From CAVZBW01 sp963778465 (lineage in GTDB: Bacteria > Actinomycetota > Acidimicrobiia > Acidimicrobiales > RAAP-2): 64,000 nt of DNA. The notes under the pieces were generated by a model. That model was not told the origin of the DNA and searched no databases. It saw nothing but the letters and a program-made list of their open reading frames with translations. Each line of letters begins with the position of its first letter. Position 1 is the first letter of the stretch. Position numbers and translations under genes: made by a program. Location: contig CAVZUK010000002.1 of NCBI GenBank assembly GCA_963778465.1, positions 558,001-622,000 of the forward strand, given 5' to 3'. This document shows, piece after piece, positions 17,246 to 26,552 of this stretch.

Positions 17246-20203
17246 ATGGAACGTCCACCGCTTCCCGGTCCCCTCCGCCACGTGGCGCTCACCCCCTTTG
17301 TCGGTCGTTCGAGGGAGTTGGAGATCCTCGGGGAGCTGCTGCCCCGCTCGCCCGACGCGGGCCAGCGCGTCGTGCTGGTCGGCGGTGAGCCGGGCTCGGG
17401 CAAGAGCCGGCTGGTCAAGGAGTTCGCGCAGAGTGTGGCCGGCCACGGCGTGCTCGTCCTCCACGGGGCCTGTGACGCCGTCGTGCCCACGCCGTTCCGA
17501 CCGTTCGTCGAGGCGCTGGAGCAGCTCGTCCGGGTGACCGACCCGGCCGTTCTCCGGGCCGCGCTCGGCCCGTCGGGCGGCGAGCTTGCTCGACTGCTCG
17601 ACCTCGAACCCCACGTGGGGGAGCTGCCCCCGCCGGTGGCCGCGGACCCCGACACCGAGCGGCACCGGCTCCACTCCGCGGTCGGCGACCTCTTTGTGCG
17701 GGTGGGGGATCGCCAGCCCGTCCTGCTCGTCGTCGAGGACTGCCATTGGGCCGACACGCCGACGCTCATGCTCCTGCGACATCTCGCGAAGGCCCACGGC
17801 AATCCCCGTCTGCTGGTGCTGGCGACCTTCCGTGACAACGACGCGGACGTGCCCGCCGAGCTGGCCGACGCCCTCGCCGACCTCCGTCGCTCCGACGACG
17901 TCGTGCGGATCGGCCTCGAGGGCCTGAACGAGGAGGACGTGGCGGAATTCGTCCAGCGGTCGAGCGGAGGGGAGGCCGACGCCGTCGACCCGGAGCTCGT
18001 CGCCTCCCTGCACAAGCTCACCGAGGGCAACGCCTTCTTGCTCTGCGAGCTCTGGCGCAACCTGGACGAGTCCGGTTGGACCAGCGCCGAGGGCGGGACC
18101 GTGCAGCTGCTCCTGTCACTGCAGGAGATCGCGGCGCCGGAGGGCGTGCGAGAGGTGGTCAACCAGCGCGCCCTGCGCCTCGACCCGGCCACGCGGGACA
18201 TGCTCGAGCTGGCGGCCACGGTCGGCGCCGAGATCTCCCTCGGGGTGATCGCCGACGCCGCGGCGCCGGGGACCGACATGGGCGGCGCGCTCGAGGCGGC
18301 CGTGGCCATCGGCATGATCGAGGAGGTCCCGTCGGAGACGATCGCCTACCGGTTCACCCACGAGCTGGTCCGCCTGGCCCTCTACGACCAGCTGAGCGCG
18401 CTCCGGAGGGCGGAGCTGCACCTGCGGGTGGCCAAGGCCCTCGAGGCGACCGCCGGGACCGGGGGGAGCCGGGTCCTCGCCGAGCTCGCCTACCACTACA
18501 CGCAGGCGATCCCCATCGGACGCCGCGACCGGGCCGTCGACTACAACATCGCGGCCGCCGCGGCGGCCGCCGGCGCGCTGGACCACGGGGAGGCGGTCAA
18601 ACGGCTCGAGACGGCGGTGCGTCTCGGGATCGACGACGAGCGCCGCCGTGCCGAGGTGCAGGTCTCGCTCGGCACGGAGCTCGACCGCGCCGGGGACTCG
18701 CTGCGTTCGCTGGCCGCATTTCGCGAGGCCGCCGAGATCGCGCGCGGGGTGGGCGACGCCGAGATCTTCGCCCGCGCCGCCATCGGATTCGAGAACACCT
18801 GCTGGCGCCCGGGCCTGCGGGGGGAGGGGGCCGTCGCCATCCTCGAGGAGGCGCTCGTCAACCTCCCCGAGGAGGACTCTTCCCTCCGGGTGGGGGTGCT
18901 GGCGGGATTCGCCCGCACCCTCGACATGGAGCTGGGCGACCACGAGCGCGCCGCGGGTCCTCGAGACGAAGCGGTCCGGATGGCCCGGCGCCTGGAGGAT
19001 CGCCGGGGCCTGGCGAACGTCCTCGTCCGCGCCTACTGGTCGGACCTCCCCCGCCCCGAGGTGCTGGCGATGCTCGACGAGGGTCGGGAGCTGGCGGCCG
19101 GGCTGGGAGACGTCGAGCTCGAGGCCCACGCCGCGGAGTGGCGCATCTGCACGCTCATGGTGATGGGGGACATCGAAGCCGCCAAGCGCGAGCAGGCGGC
19201 CGTCCAGGAGAGCGCCCGGCGTACGAGGCAGCCCTTCATGCTCCACGTCGCCGAGCACTACTCGTCGGCGCTCTCCCTGCTGACCGGGCACCTGGACGCG
19301 GCGGAGTCCGCAGCCGAGCGCTCACGGGAATGGGGCAGCTTGCTCACCGGGCGCGACGCCTCGGGGATCTACGGGATCCAGATGTTCGGTGTTCGCCGCG
19401 AGCAGGGACGGCTCGGCGAGCTGGCGCCCGTGGTGGCGATCCTGGCGAGGGGGGAGGGCGCGAGCTCGTGGCGGCCGGGCTGGGTGACGCTGCTGGCCGA
19501 GCTCGGCATGGACGAGGAGGTCCGGTCCGAGCTCGACGAGATGTGCCGCGAGGGTCTCGAAGGCCTCCGCGCCTCGCTCTGGCTCGCAGCCCTCACCTAC
19601 CTCACCGAGGCGAGTGCCGCCGCGGGGCACGAGGGGATGGCCGAGCTCCTCTATCCGGAGCTGGCACCGCTCTCGGGCGGGTTGATCATGATCGGGCACG
19701 GCGTGGGGTGCTACGGCGCCGCCGACCGGTACCTCGGGATGCTGGCGGCCACGCTCGGCGACTACGACGTCGCGAGCGCGCACTTCGAGGCTGCGCTCGA
19801 GCTGGACCGGTCGATGGGGGCGCGCACGTGGGTCGCCCACGGCTGCTACGAGTACGGGCGGGCGCTGAAGCGACAGGGCGAGCCGGCTCGCGCCGAGCCC
19901 CTCCTCTCCGAGGCCATGGCCTTGGCGGAGTCCGTCGGCATGCCGACCCTCCAAGGCCGGCTCCAGTCGCTCGGGAGGAAGGAGCCGACCGCCGTCCGCC
20001 TCCCCGACAAGCTGTCGGGTCGCGAGGGAGACGTGCTGCGTCTCGTCGCACGGGGCCGCTCCAACCGGGAGATCGGTGCCGCCCTCCACATCAGCGAGAA
20101 CACCGCCGCCAACCACGTCCGCAGCATCCTGCGCAAGACCGGCTGCGCGAACCGGACCGAGGCGACCGCCTACGCCTACCGCCACGGCCTGGCGGAGAGC
20201 TGA
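17246..20203 (+). CDS. LAL-type LuxR-family ATPase transcriptional regulator
   Basis: 985 residues. An AAA/NACHT-like ATPase leads, with Walker A GGEPGSGKS (47-54 region) and a Walker B VLLVVEDCHWAD near residue 160. A long helical TPR-like middle follows, and a C-terminal LuxR helix-turn-helix LSGREGDVLRLVARGRSNRE then IGAALHISENTAANHVRSIL. This is the MalT-like large ATP-binding regulator class, which responds to a small inducer. It diverges from the flavin oxidase, its most likely target, and is followed after 17 bases by a DUF4242 gene. ATG at 17246 is the only start before the domain. Confidence 0.93.
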   Translation: MERPPLPGPLRHVALTPFVGRSRELEILGELLPRSPDAGQRVVLVGGEPGSGKSRLVKEFAQSVAGHGVLVLHGACDAVVPTPFRPFVEALEQLVRVTDPAVLRAALGPSGGELARLLDLEPHVGELPPPVAADPDTERHRLHSAVGDLFVRVGDRQPVLLVVEDCHWADTPTLMLLRHLAKAHGNPRLLVLATFRDNDADVPAELADALADLRRSDDVVRIGLEGLNEEDVAEFVQRSSGGEADAVDPELVASLHKLTEGNAFLLCELWRNLDESGWTSAEGGTVQLLLSLQEIAAPEGVREVVNQRALRLDPATRDMLELAATVGAEISLGVIADAAAPGTDMGGALEAAVAIGMIEEVPSETIAYRFTHELVRLALYDQLSALRRAELHLRVAKALEATAGTGGSRVLAELAYHYTQAIPIGRRDRAVDYNIAAAAAAAGALDHGEAVKRLETAVRLGIDDERRRAEVQVSLGTELDRAGDSLRSLAAFREAAEIARGVGDAEIFARAAIGFENTCWRPGLRGEGAVAILEEALVNLPEEDSSLRVGVLAGFARTLDMELGDHERAAGPRDEAVRMARRLEDRRGLANVLVRAYWSDLPRPEVLAMLDEGRELAAGLGDVELEAHAAEWRICTLMVMGDIEAAKREQAAVQESARRTRQPFMLHVAEHYSSALSLLTGHLDAAESAAERSREWGSLLTGRDASGIYGIQMFGVRREQGRLGELAPVVAILARGEGASSWRPGWVTLLAELGMDEEVRSELDEMCREGLEGLRASLWLAALTYLTEASAAAGHEGMAELLYPELAPLSGGLIMIGHGVGCYGAADRYLGMLAATLGDYDVASAHFEAALELDRSMGARTWVAHGCYEYGRALKRQGEPARAEPLLSEAMALAESVGMPTLQGRLQSLGRKEPTAVRLPDKLSGREGDVLRLVARGRSNREIGAALHISENTAANHVRSILRKTGCANRTEATAYAYRHGLAES

Positions 20204-20220
20204 AGGGCTACGCTTGAGAC

Positions 20221-20478
20221 GTGCCCTGGTACGTGATCGAGCGGAACTTCGCCGAGCAGATCGACCTCACGGCGGACGACGCGCAGCTGATCGAGGAGGT
20301 CAACGCGTCCGAGGGGGTGCGCTGGCTGTACTCCTTCCTGAGCGCCGATCGTCGGCAGTCGTACTGCCTCTACGAGGCACCGTCTCCGGATGCCATCCGC
20401 GCCGCCGCCCAGCGGGCCGGCCTGCCGGCGGACGTCGTGGTCGAGGTGACCCGAATCTCGGCCGACATGTTCGTCTGA
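20221..20478 (+). CDS. DUF4242 small protein
   Basis: 85 residues beginning MPWYVIERNFAEQIDL with the conserved core GVRWLYSFLSADRRQSYCLY and EAPSPDAIRAAAQRAGLPAD and then a VVEVTRIS strand. This is the DUF4242 ferredoxin-like fold, a family linked to metal (nickel) binding in some annotations; function here is unknown. GTG at 20221 sits 17 bases after the LAL regulator, likely one transcript. Confidence 0.88.
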   Translation: MPWYVIERNFAEQIDLTADDAQLIEEVNASEGVRWLYSFLSADRRQSYCLYEAPSPDAIRAAAQRAGLPADVVVEVTRISADMFV

Positions 20479-20525
20479 GCGCCATCGCCCGGCGGGTTCC
20501 CCGTCCGGTCACGCGGCCGCAACGG

Positions 20526-22235
20526 TCACTTGGCGGCCTCCGCCCGTAGCTGCTGGCGCAGGTCCGTCTTCCGCACCTTTCCCGACGGCGTGCGCGGGAA
20601 GTCCTCCACGACCCGGAGCTCTTCGGGCCACTTCTGCCGGCCGAGCCCCGAAGCCAGGAGGTGCGACTGCATCTTCGCCATGCTCGGCGCCTCCCCGTCG
20701 GCTGCTCCGTCCGCGACGCGGACGAAGGCGCACCCGTGCTCGCCGAGCCGGGGATCGGGCGCCGCCACGACGGCGGCCTCTTGGACGCCCGGCATGCGCA
20801 GCAGGAGCTCCTCGACCTCGAGCGCGCTCACGTTCTCGCCGCCGCGGATGATGATGTCCTTCTTGCGGTCGACGATCGAGATGTAGCCCTGGTCGTCGGC
20901 CTGCCCGATGTCGCCGGTGGCGAACCATCCCTCGGCGTCGAGGGCGTCGTCGGTGAGGGAGGGATCGGTGTAGCCGAGGAACTGGTCCGGGCCCCGGCTC
21001 CAGATCTCCCCGGGCTCGCCGGCGCCGACGTCGCTCCCGAGGTCGTCCACCAGGCGGAGGTCGACGCCCGGCAGCGCCCGCCCGTCGGTGTACTTGCACT
21101 TGTCCGCAGGGTCGTCCCCCCAGCTTCCCGTGATCGAGGGGTGCTCGGTCGAGCCGTAGGAGCGGAACACGGCGATGCCGAGCTCCTCCGCACGGTCGCT
21201 CACGGCGGGTGGGACCGGCGCACCGCCCATGCCCGCGGATCCGATCAGGGCGTGGTGCTCGGGCGTGCAGTCGGGATGGTCGAGGAGCGAGGTCAAGAAG
21301 AAGGTGACACCGGCCCCGGACGAAAGTCCGTCCTCGAGCATGGCCGCCAGCACCGCGCCCGGATCCCAACGGTCGATGAGGTGCACCGGGCGTCCCGCCA
21401 TGAGCGGGGTCAGGAGCGTCGAGTACATCCCGCCGGCATGGCCGAGCGGGGCACCCACCAGGGAGGGGCGGGACTCGCCCCGGTTGCGGGAGCTCTGCAT
21501 CAGCGACTGGTGCCCGACCTCGGCGAGGAGCGTCCGGTCGCAGTGGACGACCCCCTTGGGGTCCGACGTCGTGCCGGAGGTGTAGGCCACGAGGACCGGG
21601 CCGGCGGGGTCGCCCCAGTCCGGTCGGGCGAGCTCGGGGGAGTCGAGCAGCGCGGCGAACGGCTCCGTGCCGGCGGGCAAGGGACCGTCACCCACCACGA
21701 GCACGTGCTCGAGGCCCGAGACGTCGGAACGGACGGCGGCCAGCTGGTCGAGGTAGTCGGTGTGACCGAAACGGTCCGCCGTCACGAAGACGTCCACCTC
21801 GGTGCGATCCAGGATGTAGGCGACCTCCTTCGGGCCGTAGGTGTGCACGATCGGCACGATGAGGGCGTCGAGGTAGGTCACGGCGTAGAAGGTGACGGCG
21901 GCCTCCACCCAGTTGGGTAGCTGGAAGGCGACGATGTCGCCGCTCCTGACCCCCCGCTTGGCGAGACCCTCGGCGGCCCGGAGGGCCAGGCTCCGGATCT
22001 CGCCGTAGGTGCCACGCCACGGTCGGGCCTCGGACCGGAAGGTGAACGGCCGGTCCGAGTAGCGCGACAGGCGATCGTCGATCGTCGATCCGAGGGTCTC
22101 CTCGCTCCAGAGGCCGGCCGCGCGCCAGGCCCTCTCGAGGTTCTCCGCCGGCTGGCGCAGCCGCCACCGGCTCGCCGAGCCTCGGACCGCCGCCCGGTCC
22201 GCCTCGTTTTCTCCCGGCGCGGCTTGGGTGACCAC
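20526..22235 (-). CDS. AMP-dependent acyl-CoA synthetase (cyclohexanecarboxylate-CoA ligase-like)
   Basis: 569 residues. Motifs in order: GDIVAFQLPNWVEAAVTFYA, P-loop VAYTSGTTSDPKGVVH, GAPLGHAGGMYSTLLTP, FRSYGSTEHPSITG, WFATGDIGQADDQGYISIVD and RKKDIIIRGGENVSALEVEE, with the catalytic Lys in FPRTPSGKVRKTDLR. The order and the KDIIIRGG form resemble aliphatic or alicyclic acid CoA ligases. GTG at 22235 is preceded by GGAAGGGAGCAG. It is divergent from the ligase at 22465 and ends convergently near the DUF4242 gene. Confidence 0.93.
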   Translation of the reverse strand: MVTQAAPGENEADRAAVRGSASRWRLRQPAENLERAWRAAGLWSEETLGSTIDDRLSRYSDRPFTFRSEARPWRGTYGEIRSLALRAAEGLAKRGVRSGDIVAFQLPNWVEAAVTFYAVTYLDALIVPIVHTYGPKEVAYILDRTEVDVFVTADRFGHTDYLDQLAAVRSDVSGLEHVLVVGDGPLPAGTEPFAALLDSPELARPDWGDPAGPVLVAYTSGTTSDPKGVVHCDRTLLAEVGHQSLMQSSRNRGESRPSLVGAPLGHAGGMYSTLLTPLMAGRPVHLIDRWDPGAVLAAMLEDGLSSGAGVTFFLTSLLDHPDCTPEHHALIGSAGMGGAPVPPAVSDRAEELGIAVFRSYGSTEHPSITGSWGDDPADKCKYTDGRALPGVDLRLVDDLGSDVGAGEPGEIWSRGPDQFLGYTDPSLTDDALDAEGWFATGDIGQADDQGYISIVDRKKDIIIRGGENVSALEVEELLLRMPGVQEAAVVAAPDPRLGEHGCAFVRVADGAADGEAPSMAKMQSHLLASGLGRQKWPEELRVVEDFPRTPSGKVRKTDLRQQLRAEAAK

Positions 22236-22464
22236 GGCGCCTGCTCCCTTCCAAGGACGACCGGTCCGACGACCGGGACACGACCGGTCCGGTCGCGACC
22301 GGCCCGGGAACGATCGGGAGGCTATCGGAGCGGGGTGTGAGGGAGTTGCGGCGGTCGCGTTACGGTGGACGTTGCCGGCCTCGAGGGGCCGGCGTCAAGG
22401 GGGCGCACGATGCCGTTTTGGGCGCGCCACGACGGCTGCGACGAGACGAGGGGGGACGACGCCC
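22236..22464. promoter_or_regulatory. Divergent promoter region with clustered palindromes
   Basis: Two GACCGGTC palindromes at 22259-22266 and 22282-22289 are 23 bases apart, about two helical turns, and a perfect 14-bp palindrome CCGGTCGCGACCGG occupies 22289-22302. The cluster lies just before the ligase start on the minus strand, where a repressor would block it. GC-rich palindromes are frequent by chance in this genome, so binding is only suggested. Confidence 0.4.
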
Positions 22465-23964
22465 ATGCCGCTGGTGGTCGATGACGTCCTGACCTGCGCC
22501 GCCGCTGCCTCGCCGGGCCGCACGGCGGTGACCCTCGGCGATTCGGCGATGACCTTCGGCCAGATGAGGGATCGCGCCTACCGGACGGCCAACGCGCTCC
22601 TCGGTCTCGGCGTGGTCCCCGGCGACACCGTGTCGTGGTGGTCGGACATCTCGCTCGACGGTCCCGCCCTCTACTTCGGTCTGGGGCGCCTCGGCGCGGC
22701 GTTCGCCCCGCTCAACCCGGCGTACTCCGACGAGGAGGCCACGGCAGTCCTCGAGTACCTGCACCCCCGGCTCCTCATCGTCGACCCGGCCCACGCCGAG
22801 CGCGCCGAGCAGCTGGCGGCGGGCCTGGACCTGCCGGTCGCGACGGTCGGGGCGACGGGCCGCTGGCCCGGGTACGACCTCGCGGAGCTGGCGAGCGGGG
22901 CATCGCCGGACGCCCCGCCGGTCCCGCTTCCCGCCGAGGACGACGTCTTCACGATCTTCCTCACGAGCGGCAGCACCGGCCGCCCCAAGGGCGTCATGGT
23001 CTCGCAGCGGGCGACCTGGCTGCGGACCCACGCCGGCGCGGCCGCACACAGCACCTCCGGTGGCGCGGGCGAGGTGGTCATGTTCCCGCTCTTCCACATG
23101 GCCGGGTGGAACTTCTCGATGATGGCGTGGTCCGCGCACCACGCAGCTCACCTCGTGCGGCGCGCCGACGCCGACGAGCTGCTCGAGGCCATCGAGCGTT
23201 GGTCGGCGGGCACGCTCTACTGCATCCCCGCCGTCTGGCGCCGCATCCTCGACAGCGCCCGTCCTGCGGACACGCGCAGCATCGAATGGGCCCTGACGGG
23301 CACGTCCCAGGTGACCGTCGAGCTGCTGGCCGAGATCAAGAGCCGCTTCCCCGGTGCCCGCACCACGGTCAACTACGGGTCGACCGAGACCGCTCGCGCC
23401 GTGGGCCTGCCCGACCCCGAGCTGTTCCGCCGACCCGGGAGCGTCGGCCTCCCGATCCCCGGTGTCCGGGCGGACCTGGCCGACGACGGCGAGCTGTTGA
23501 TCGCCACCGACCGGCTGATGACCGGCTACTTCGAGCTGCCCGAGGAGACGGCGCAGGCACTCGCCGGCGGCTGGTACCACACCGGGGACCTGGCCGAGCG
23601 AGACGACGAGGGGTACCTCTACATCGTCGGCCGCAAAAAGGAGATCATTCGCTCGGGCGGGGAGTCGGTCGCTCCGGTCGAGGTCGAAGAGGCCCTCGCG
23701 GGGTATCCCGGCCTCGCGGAGCTGGCGGTCATCGGCGTGCCCGACGCCCAGTGGGGCGAGATCGTCTGCGCAGTGGTCGTGTTGGCCGTCGGGACGAGCC
23801 CTCCGGCCGTCGACGACCTGCGCGCCCACATCGGGTCGCGCCTGTCGGCGTTCAAGCATCCCCGCCGGGTGGCCGTGGTCGACCGCCTGCCCCGCACGGC
23901 CGCCACGGGCCAGGTCCAGCGGGTCAAGCTGGCGAGCGCACTGGCAGTTGCGAGCGGATCGTAG
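22465..23964 (+). CDS. AMP-dependent acyl-CoA ligase
   Basis: 499 residues. ATG at 22465 has a GAGGGGGGAC ribosome site. Motifs: FTIFLTSGSTGRPKGVMVSQ, MFPLFHMAGWNFSMMAW, TVNYGSTETARAVGLP, GWYHTGDLAERDDEGYLYIV, RKKEIIRSGGESVAPVEVEE and the Lys region near the end (TAATGQVQRVKL), where the usual PRTxxGKxxR reads PRTAATGQVQRVK, so the catalytic lysine is displaced or replaced by Gln. That could weaken the first half-reaction. It leads the operon with the 2-oxoacid oxidoreductase subunits (14-base gap). Confidence 0.9.
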   Translation: MPLVVDDVLTCAAAASPGRTAVTLGDSAMTFGQMRDRAYRTANALLGLGVVPGDTVSWWSDISLDGPALYFGLGRLGAAFAPLNPAYSDEEATAVLEYLHPRLLIVDPAHAERAEQLAAGLDLPVATVGATGRWPGYDLAELASGASPDAPPVPLPAEDDVFTIFLTSGSTGRPKGVMVSQRATWLRTHAGAAAHSTSGGAGEVVMFPLFHMAGWNFSMMAWSAHHAAHLVRRADADELLEAIERWSAGTLYCIPAVWRRILDSARPADTRSIEWALTGTSQVTVELLAEIKSRFPGARTTVNYGSTETARAVGLPDPELFRRPGSVGLPIPGVRADLADDGELLIATDRLMTGYFELPEETAQALAGGWYHTGDLAERDDEGYLYIVGRKKEIIRSGGESVAPVEVEEALAGYPGLAELAVIGVPDAQWGEIVCAVVVLAVGTSPPAVDDLRAHIGSRLSAFKHPRRVAVVDRLPRTAATGQVQRVKLASALAVASGS

Positions 23965-23978
23965 GAGGCTGGACCGGG

Positions 23979-24557
23979 ATGGAACGCGAGGTGCTCTTCA
24001 CGGGAATCGGCGGGCAGGGCGTCCAGATCGCCTCCAAGGCACTCGCCATGGCGGCGATCGGCGAGGGCCGCCAGGTCCTCCTCGTCCCGCGCTACGGCGG
24101 GGGCATGCGAGGGGGGATGACCAACGCCGAGCTCACGATCGGCGACGGCCCGCTCCGGGCGCTGCCCGTCGCGTCCTCCGCCTGGTCCGCCTACGTCATG
24201 GACCCGTCCTACTGGTCGACGATCGAGCCCAACCTCCGACCGGGTGCCGTCGTCGTCGTCAACTCGTCGCTCTTCGACGCGTCCGTCGACGTCGACGAGG
24301 CCCGGGTCTTCGGGGTGCCCGCGACGTCCATGGCGTCGGAGCTCGGGAGCGTCATGGGCGCCGGGTTCGTGCTCCTCGGAGCGTTCGTCGCCCTCACCGG
24401 TATCGTCGGCCTGGACCAGGTCACGGACGCCATGCGCCAACTCGTACCCTCCTATCGGACCCAGCACGTGGCCGCCAACGAGCGCGCCATCCGGGCCGGG
24501 GCCGGGGCCGTGCCCGCGATGGCCGCCCCCGCGTGGGACGCCGCGGTGGTGCCATGA
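23979..24557 (+). CDS. 2-oxoacid:acceptor oxidoreductase, gamma subunit
   Basis: 192 residues. Starts EREVLFTGIGGQGVQIASKA with the GxGGQG motif of the gamma (POR catalytic-domain) subunit, then RYGGGMRGGMTNAELTIGD. ATG at 23979 follows TAGGAGG. Gamma, alpha and beta subunits of this family form a complex that oxidatively decarboxylates a 2-oxoacid to acyl-CoA and passes electrons to ferredoxin or another acceptor. The three genes are adjacent here with no ferredoxin (delta) gene. Confidence 0.93.
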   Translation: MEREVLFTGIGGQGVQIASKALAMAAIGEGRQVLLVPRYGGGMRGGMTNAELTIGDGPLRALPVASSAWSAYVMDPSYWSTIEPNLRPGAVVVVNSSLFDASVDVDEARVFGVPATSMASELGSVMGAGFVLLGAFVALTGIVGLDQVTDAMRQLVPSYRTQHVAANERAIRAGAGAVPAMAAPAWDAAVVP

Positions 24558-24588
24558 GGCGCCACTCCGAGAATCCGGTGGCGGTGCC

Positions 24589-25725
24589 ATGAGCCGCCGG
24601 CTCATGCAGGGCAGCGAGGCGGTCGCCGACGCCGCGATCTTCTCGGGATGCCGGTTCTTCACCGGGTACCCGATGCTCCCGTTCACCGAGCTCTTGGAGA
24701 ACATGTCGCGCAAGCTGCCGGCCGCCGGCGGCGTCTGCATCAACGCCGACAGCGAGATCGAGGCGATCAACATGGCCCTGGGGGCGGCGGCGACGGGGAA
24801 CCGGGCCGCCACCGGCTCCTGCGGCCAGGGGCTGGCGTTGATGCAGGAGGGCATCGCCGAGCTCGCGCTCAACGAGCTGCCCCTCGTGGTCTTCAACATG
24901 GCCAGGGGTCAGCAGGACTACTTCCAGGCCACCCGGGGTGGGGGCTGGGGCGACTACCGGACCATCGCCTTCGCCCCGAAAGACGTGCCGGAGGCGGTCG
25001 AGCACACCCAGTTGCTCTTCCACCTGGCCGACCTCTACCGCACGCCCGTCATCCTCTACGGCGACTACGTCATCGCCCACACCTCCGTGGGCATCGCCGT
25101 CGAGCCGAGGGAGTTCGGGCCGTTGCCGCCGAAGGACTGGGCGCTCGACGGCACGATGACGGGGACGGGCCGCGCCCGGCAGATCTGGACGTGGGCCCGC
25201 GGCAAGCCCAACACGCCCGGGCCGGGCCCGAGCCGCGCGTGGGAGACGATCGCGGAGAAGTACGCCGAGATCGAGCGGATCGAGGCTCGGCACGAGAGCG
25301 ATCGCACGGAGGACGCCGAGGTCCTGGTGGTGTCCTTCGGGACGACCGGCGTGTTCGTCGACCGCGTCGTCGACGAGCTCCGCGCCGAGGGCCTGCGGAT
25401 CGGCTCCTTCCGGCCGATCACCTTGTGGCCGTTTCCCGGCGACGCGCTCGCCCGGGCCACCAGGGGCTGCTCGCACGTCCTCGTCTACGAGCTCAACGCC
25501 GGCCAGATGGTCGACGACGTCCGCATGTACGCCGCCGATCGGTCGGTCATCCGCTCCATCGGCGGCGTGTCCCAGGACGCCTCGGGCATGCGCCAGGGAG
25601 ACCTCCTCGACGCACGCGAGCTGCGCCGGCGGGTGCTGGCGGCGCTCGGTGACGGGGGCCCGTCCGGTGCGCCCCGTGAGCGGGCCCGGACGACGACCGC
25701 CACAACCGGAAGGAGCGCCTCGTGA
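24589..25725 (+). CDS. 2-oxoacid:acceptor oxidoreductase, alpha subunit
   Basis: 378 residues. The N-terminal pyrimidine-binding domain reads GSEAVADAAIFSGCRFFTGY, AAATGNRAATGSCGQGLALM and LPLVVFNMARGQQDYFQATR; the second domain has VLVVSFGTTGVFVDRVVDEL and SFRPITLWPFPGDAL, ending in a disordered Thr/Arg tail. The usual G-YPITPSTE motif is altered to TGYPMLPFTE. The ATG at 24589 lies 31 bases after the gamma stop, and a near-repeat of the same GGTGCCATGAG context occurs at 24549-24557, where the gamma stop sits. Confidence 0.92.
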   Translation: MSRRLMQGSEAVADAAIFSGCRFFTGYPMLPFTELLENMSRKLPAAGGVCINADSEIEAINMALGAAATGNRAATGSCGQGLALMQEGIAELALNELPLVVFNMARGQQDYFQATRGGGWGDYRTIAFAPKDVPEAVEHTQLLFHLADLYRTPVILYGDYVIAHTSVGIAVEPREFGPLPPKDWALDGTMTGTGRARQIWTWARGKPNTPGPGPSRAWETIAEKYAEIERIEARHESDRTEDAEVLVVSFGTTGVFVDRVVDELRAEGLRIGSFRPITLWPFPGDALARATRGCSHVLVYELNAGQMVDDVRMYAADRSVIRSIGGVSQDASGMRQGDLLDARELRRRVLAALGDGGPSGAPRERARTTTATTGRSAS

Positions 25726-26504
25726 GCGTCGACACACCCGCGACCGCCGGACGCCCCTCGCACGAGGTGGCCGCCTTCAAGCCGGACCTCCTGCAGTCCT
25801 CCGAGCACGAGCTGTGCCCGGGGTGCGGCCATCCCGTCGCCTGGCGGGTCGTGCTCGAGGTGCTGACCGAGCTCGAGCTCTCGCACCGGGCGGTGATGAT
25901 CGCCGGTCACGGTTGCTACACCCAGATGATGAAGCTGAGCGACATCGACTCCCTCCAGTGCCTCCACGGGAGGGCACCGGCCGTGGCGACCGGCGTCAAG
26001 CGGATGCTCCCGGAGACCGCCGTCCTCACGCTCCAGGGCGACGGCGACATGGTGAGCGAGGGACTGCACGAGGTGCTCCACGCGGCGGCCCGTGGCGAGC
26101 GGATCACGGCGCTGCTCTTCAACAACGGCGTCTTCGGCGATACGGGAGGCCACCTCACCGCCACCACCGTCGTGGGACAGCGGACCAAGACGAGCCTCGA
26201 GGGGCGGGACCCCGAACTGCACGGTTACCCGATCGACGTCGGGCGTCTCCTCGCACAGCTGGAGGGCTCGGCCTACGTGGCCCGCGGTGCCGTCAACACT
26301 CCCGGCATGGTGGCCCGCACCAAGCGGATGATCCGTCGGGCCTTCGAGCTGCAGCTGGCCGGCGCGGGCTTCACGTTCGTGGAGGTCCTGACGATGTGCC
26401 CGACCGGCTGGTTCGTCGGGACGCCGGAGGGTCCCGACTACCTCGAGGACGCCATGATGACGACCTTCGGGGTCGGCGAGCTCAAGGCACCGGCCGCGGG
26501 CTAG
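25722..26504 (+). CDS. 2-oxoacid:acceptor oxidoreductase, beta (TPP-binding) subunit
   Basis: 260 residues. ELCPGCGHP (Cys32, Cys35), HGCYTQ (Cys65) and MCPTGW near residue 225 are the four cysteines that hold the proximal 4Fe-4S cluster in KOR/VOR beta subunits. The TPP motif runs LQGDGDMVSEGLHEVLHAA to LFNNGVFGDTGGHLTATT. The GTG overlaps the alpha-subunit stop (GTGA at 25722-25725). The residues suggest a branched-chain or aryl 2-oxoacid rather than pyruvate, but this cannot be decided by eye. Confidence 0.94.
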   Translation: MSVDTPATAGRPSHEVAAFKPDLLQSSEHELCPGCGHPVAWRVVLEVLTELELSHRAVMIAGHGCYTQMMKLSDIDSLQCLHGRAPAVATGVKRMLPETAVLTLQGDGDMVSEGLHEVLHAAARGERITALLFNNGVFGDTGGHLTATTVVGQRTKTSLEGRDPELHGYPIDVGRLLAQLEGSAYVARGAVNTPGMVARTKRMIRRAFELQLAGAGFTFVEVLTMCPTGWFVGTPEGPDYLEDAMMTTFGVGELKAPAAG

Positions 26505-26552
26505 GCACCCGGACCGCGCCCGTCCGCGGGCCGGGCACGGTCGCCGGCACGA

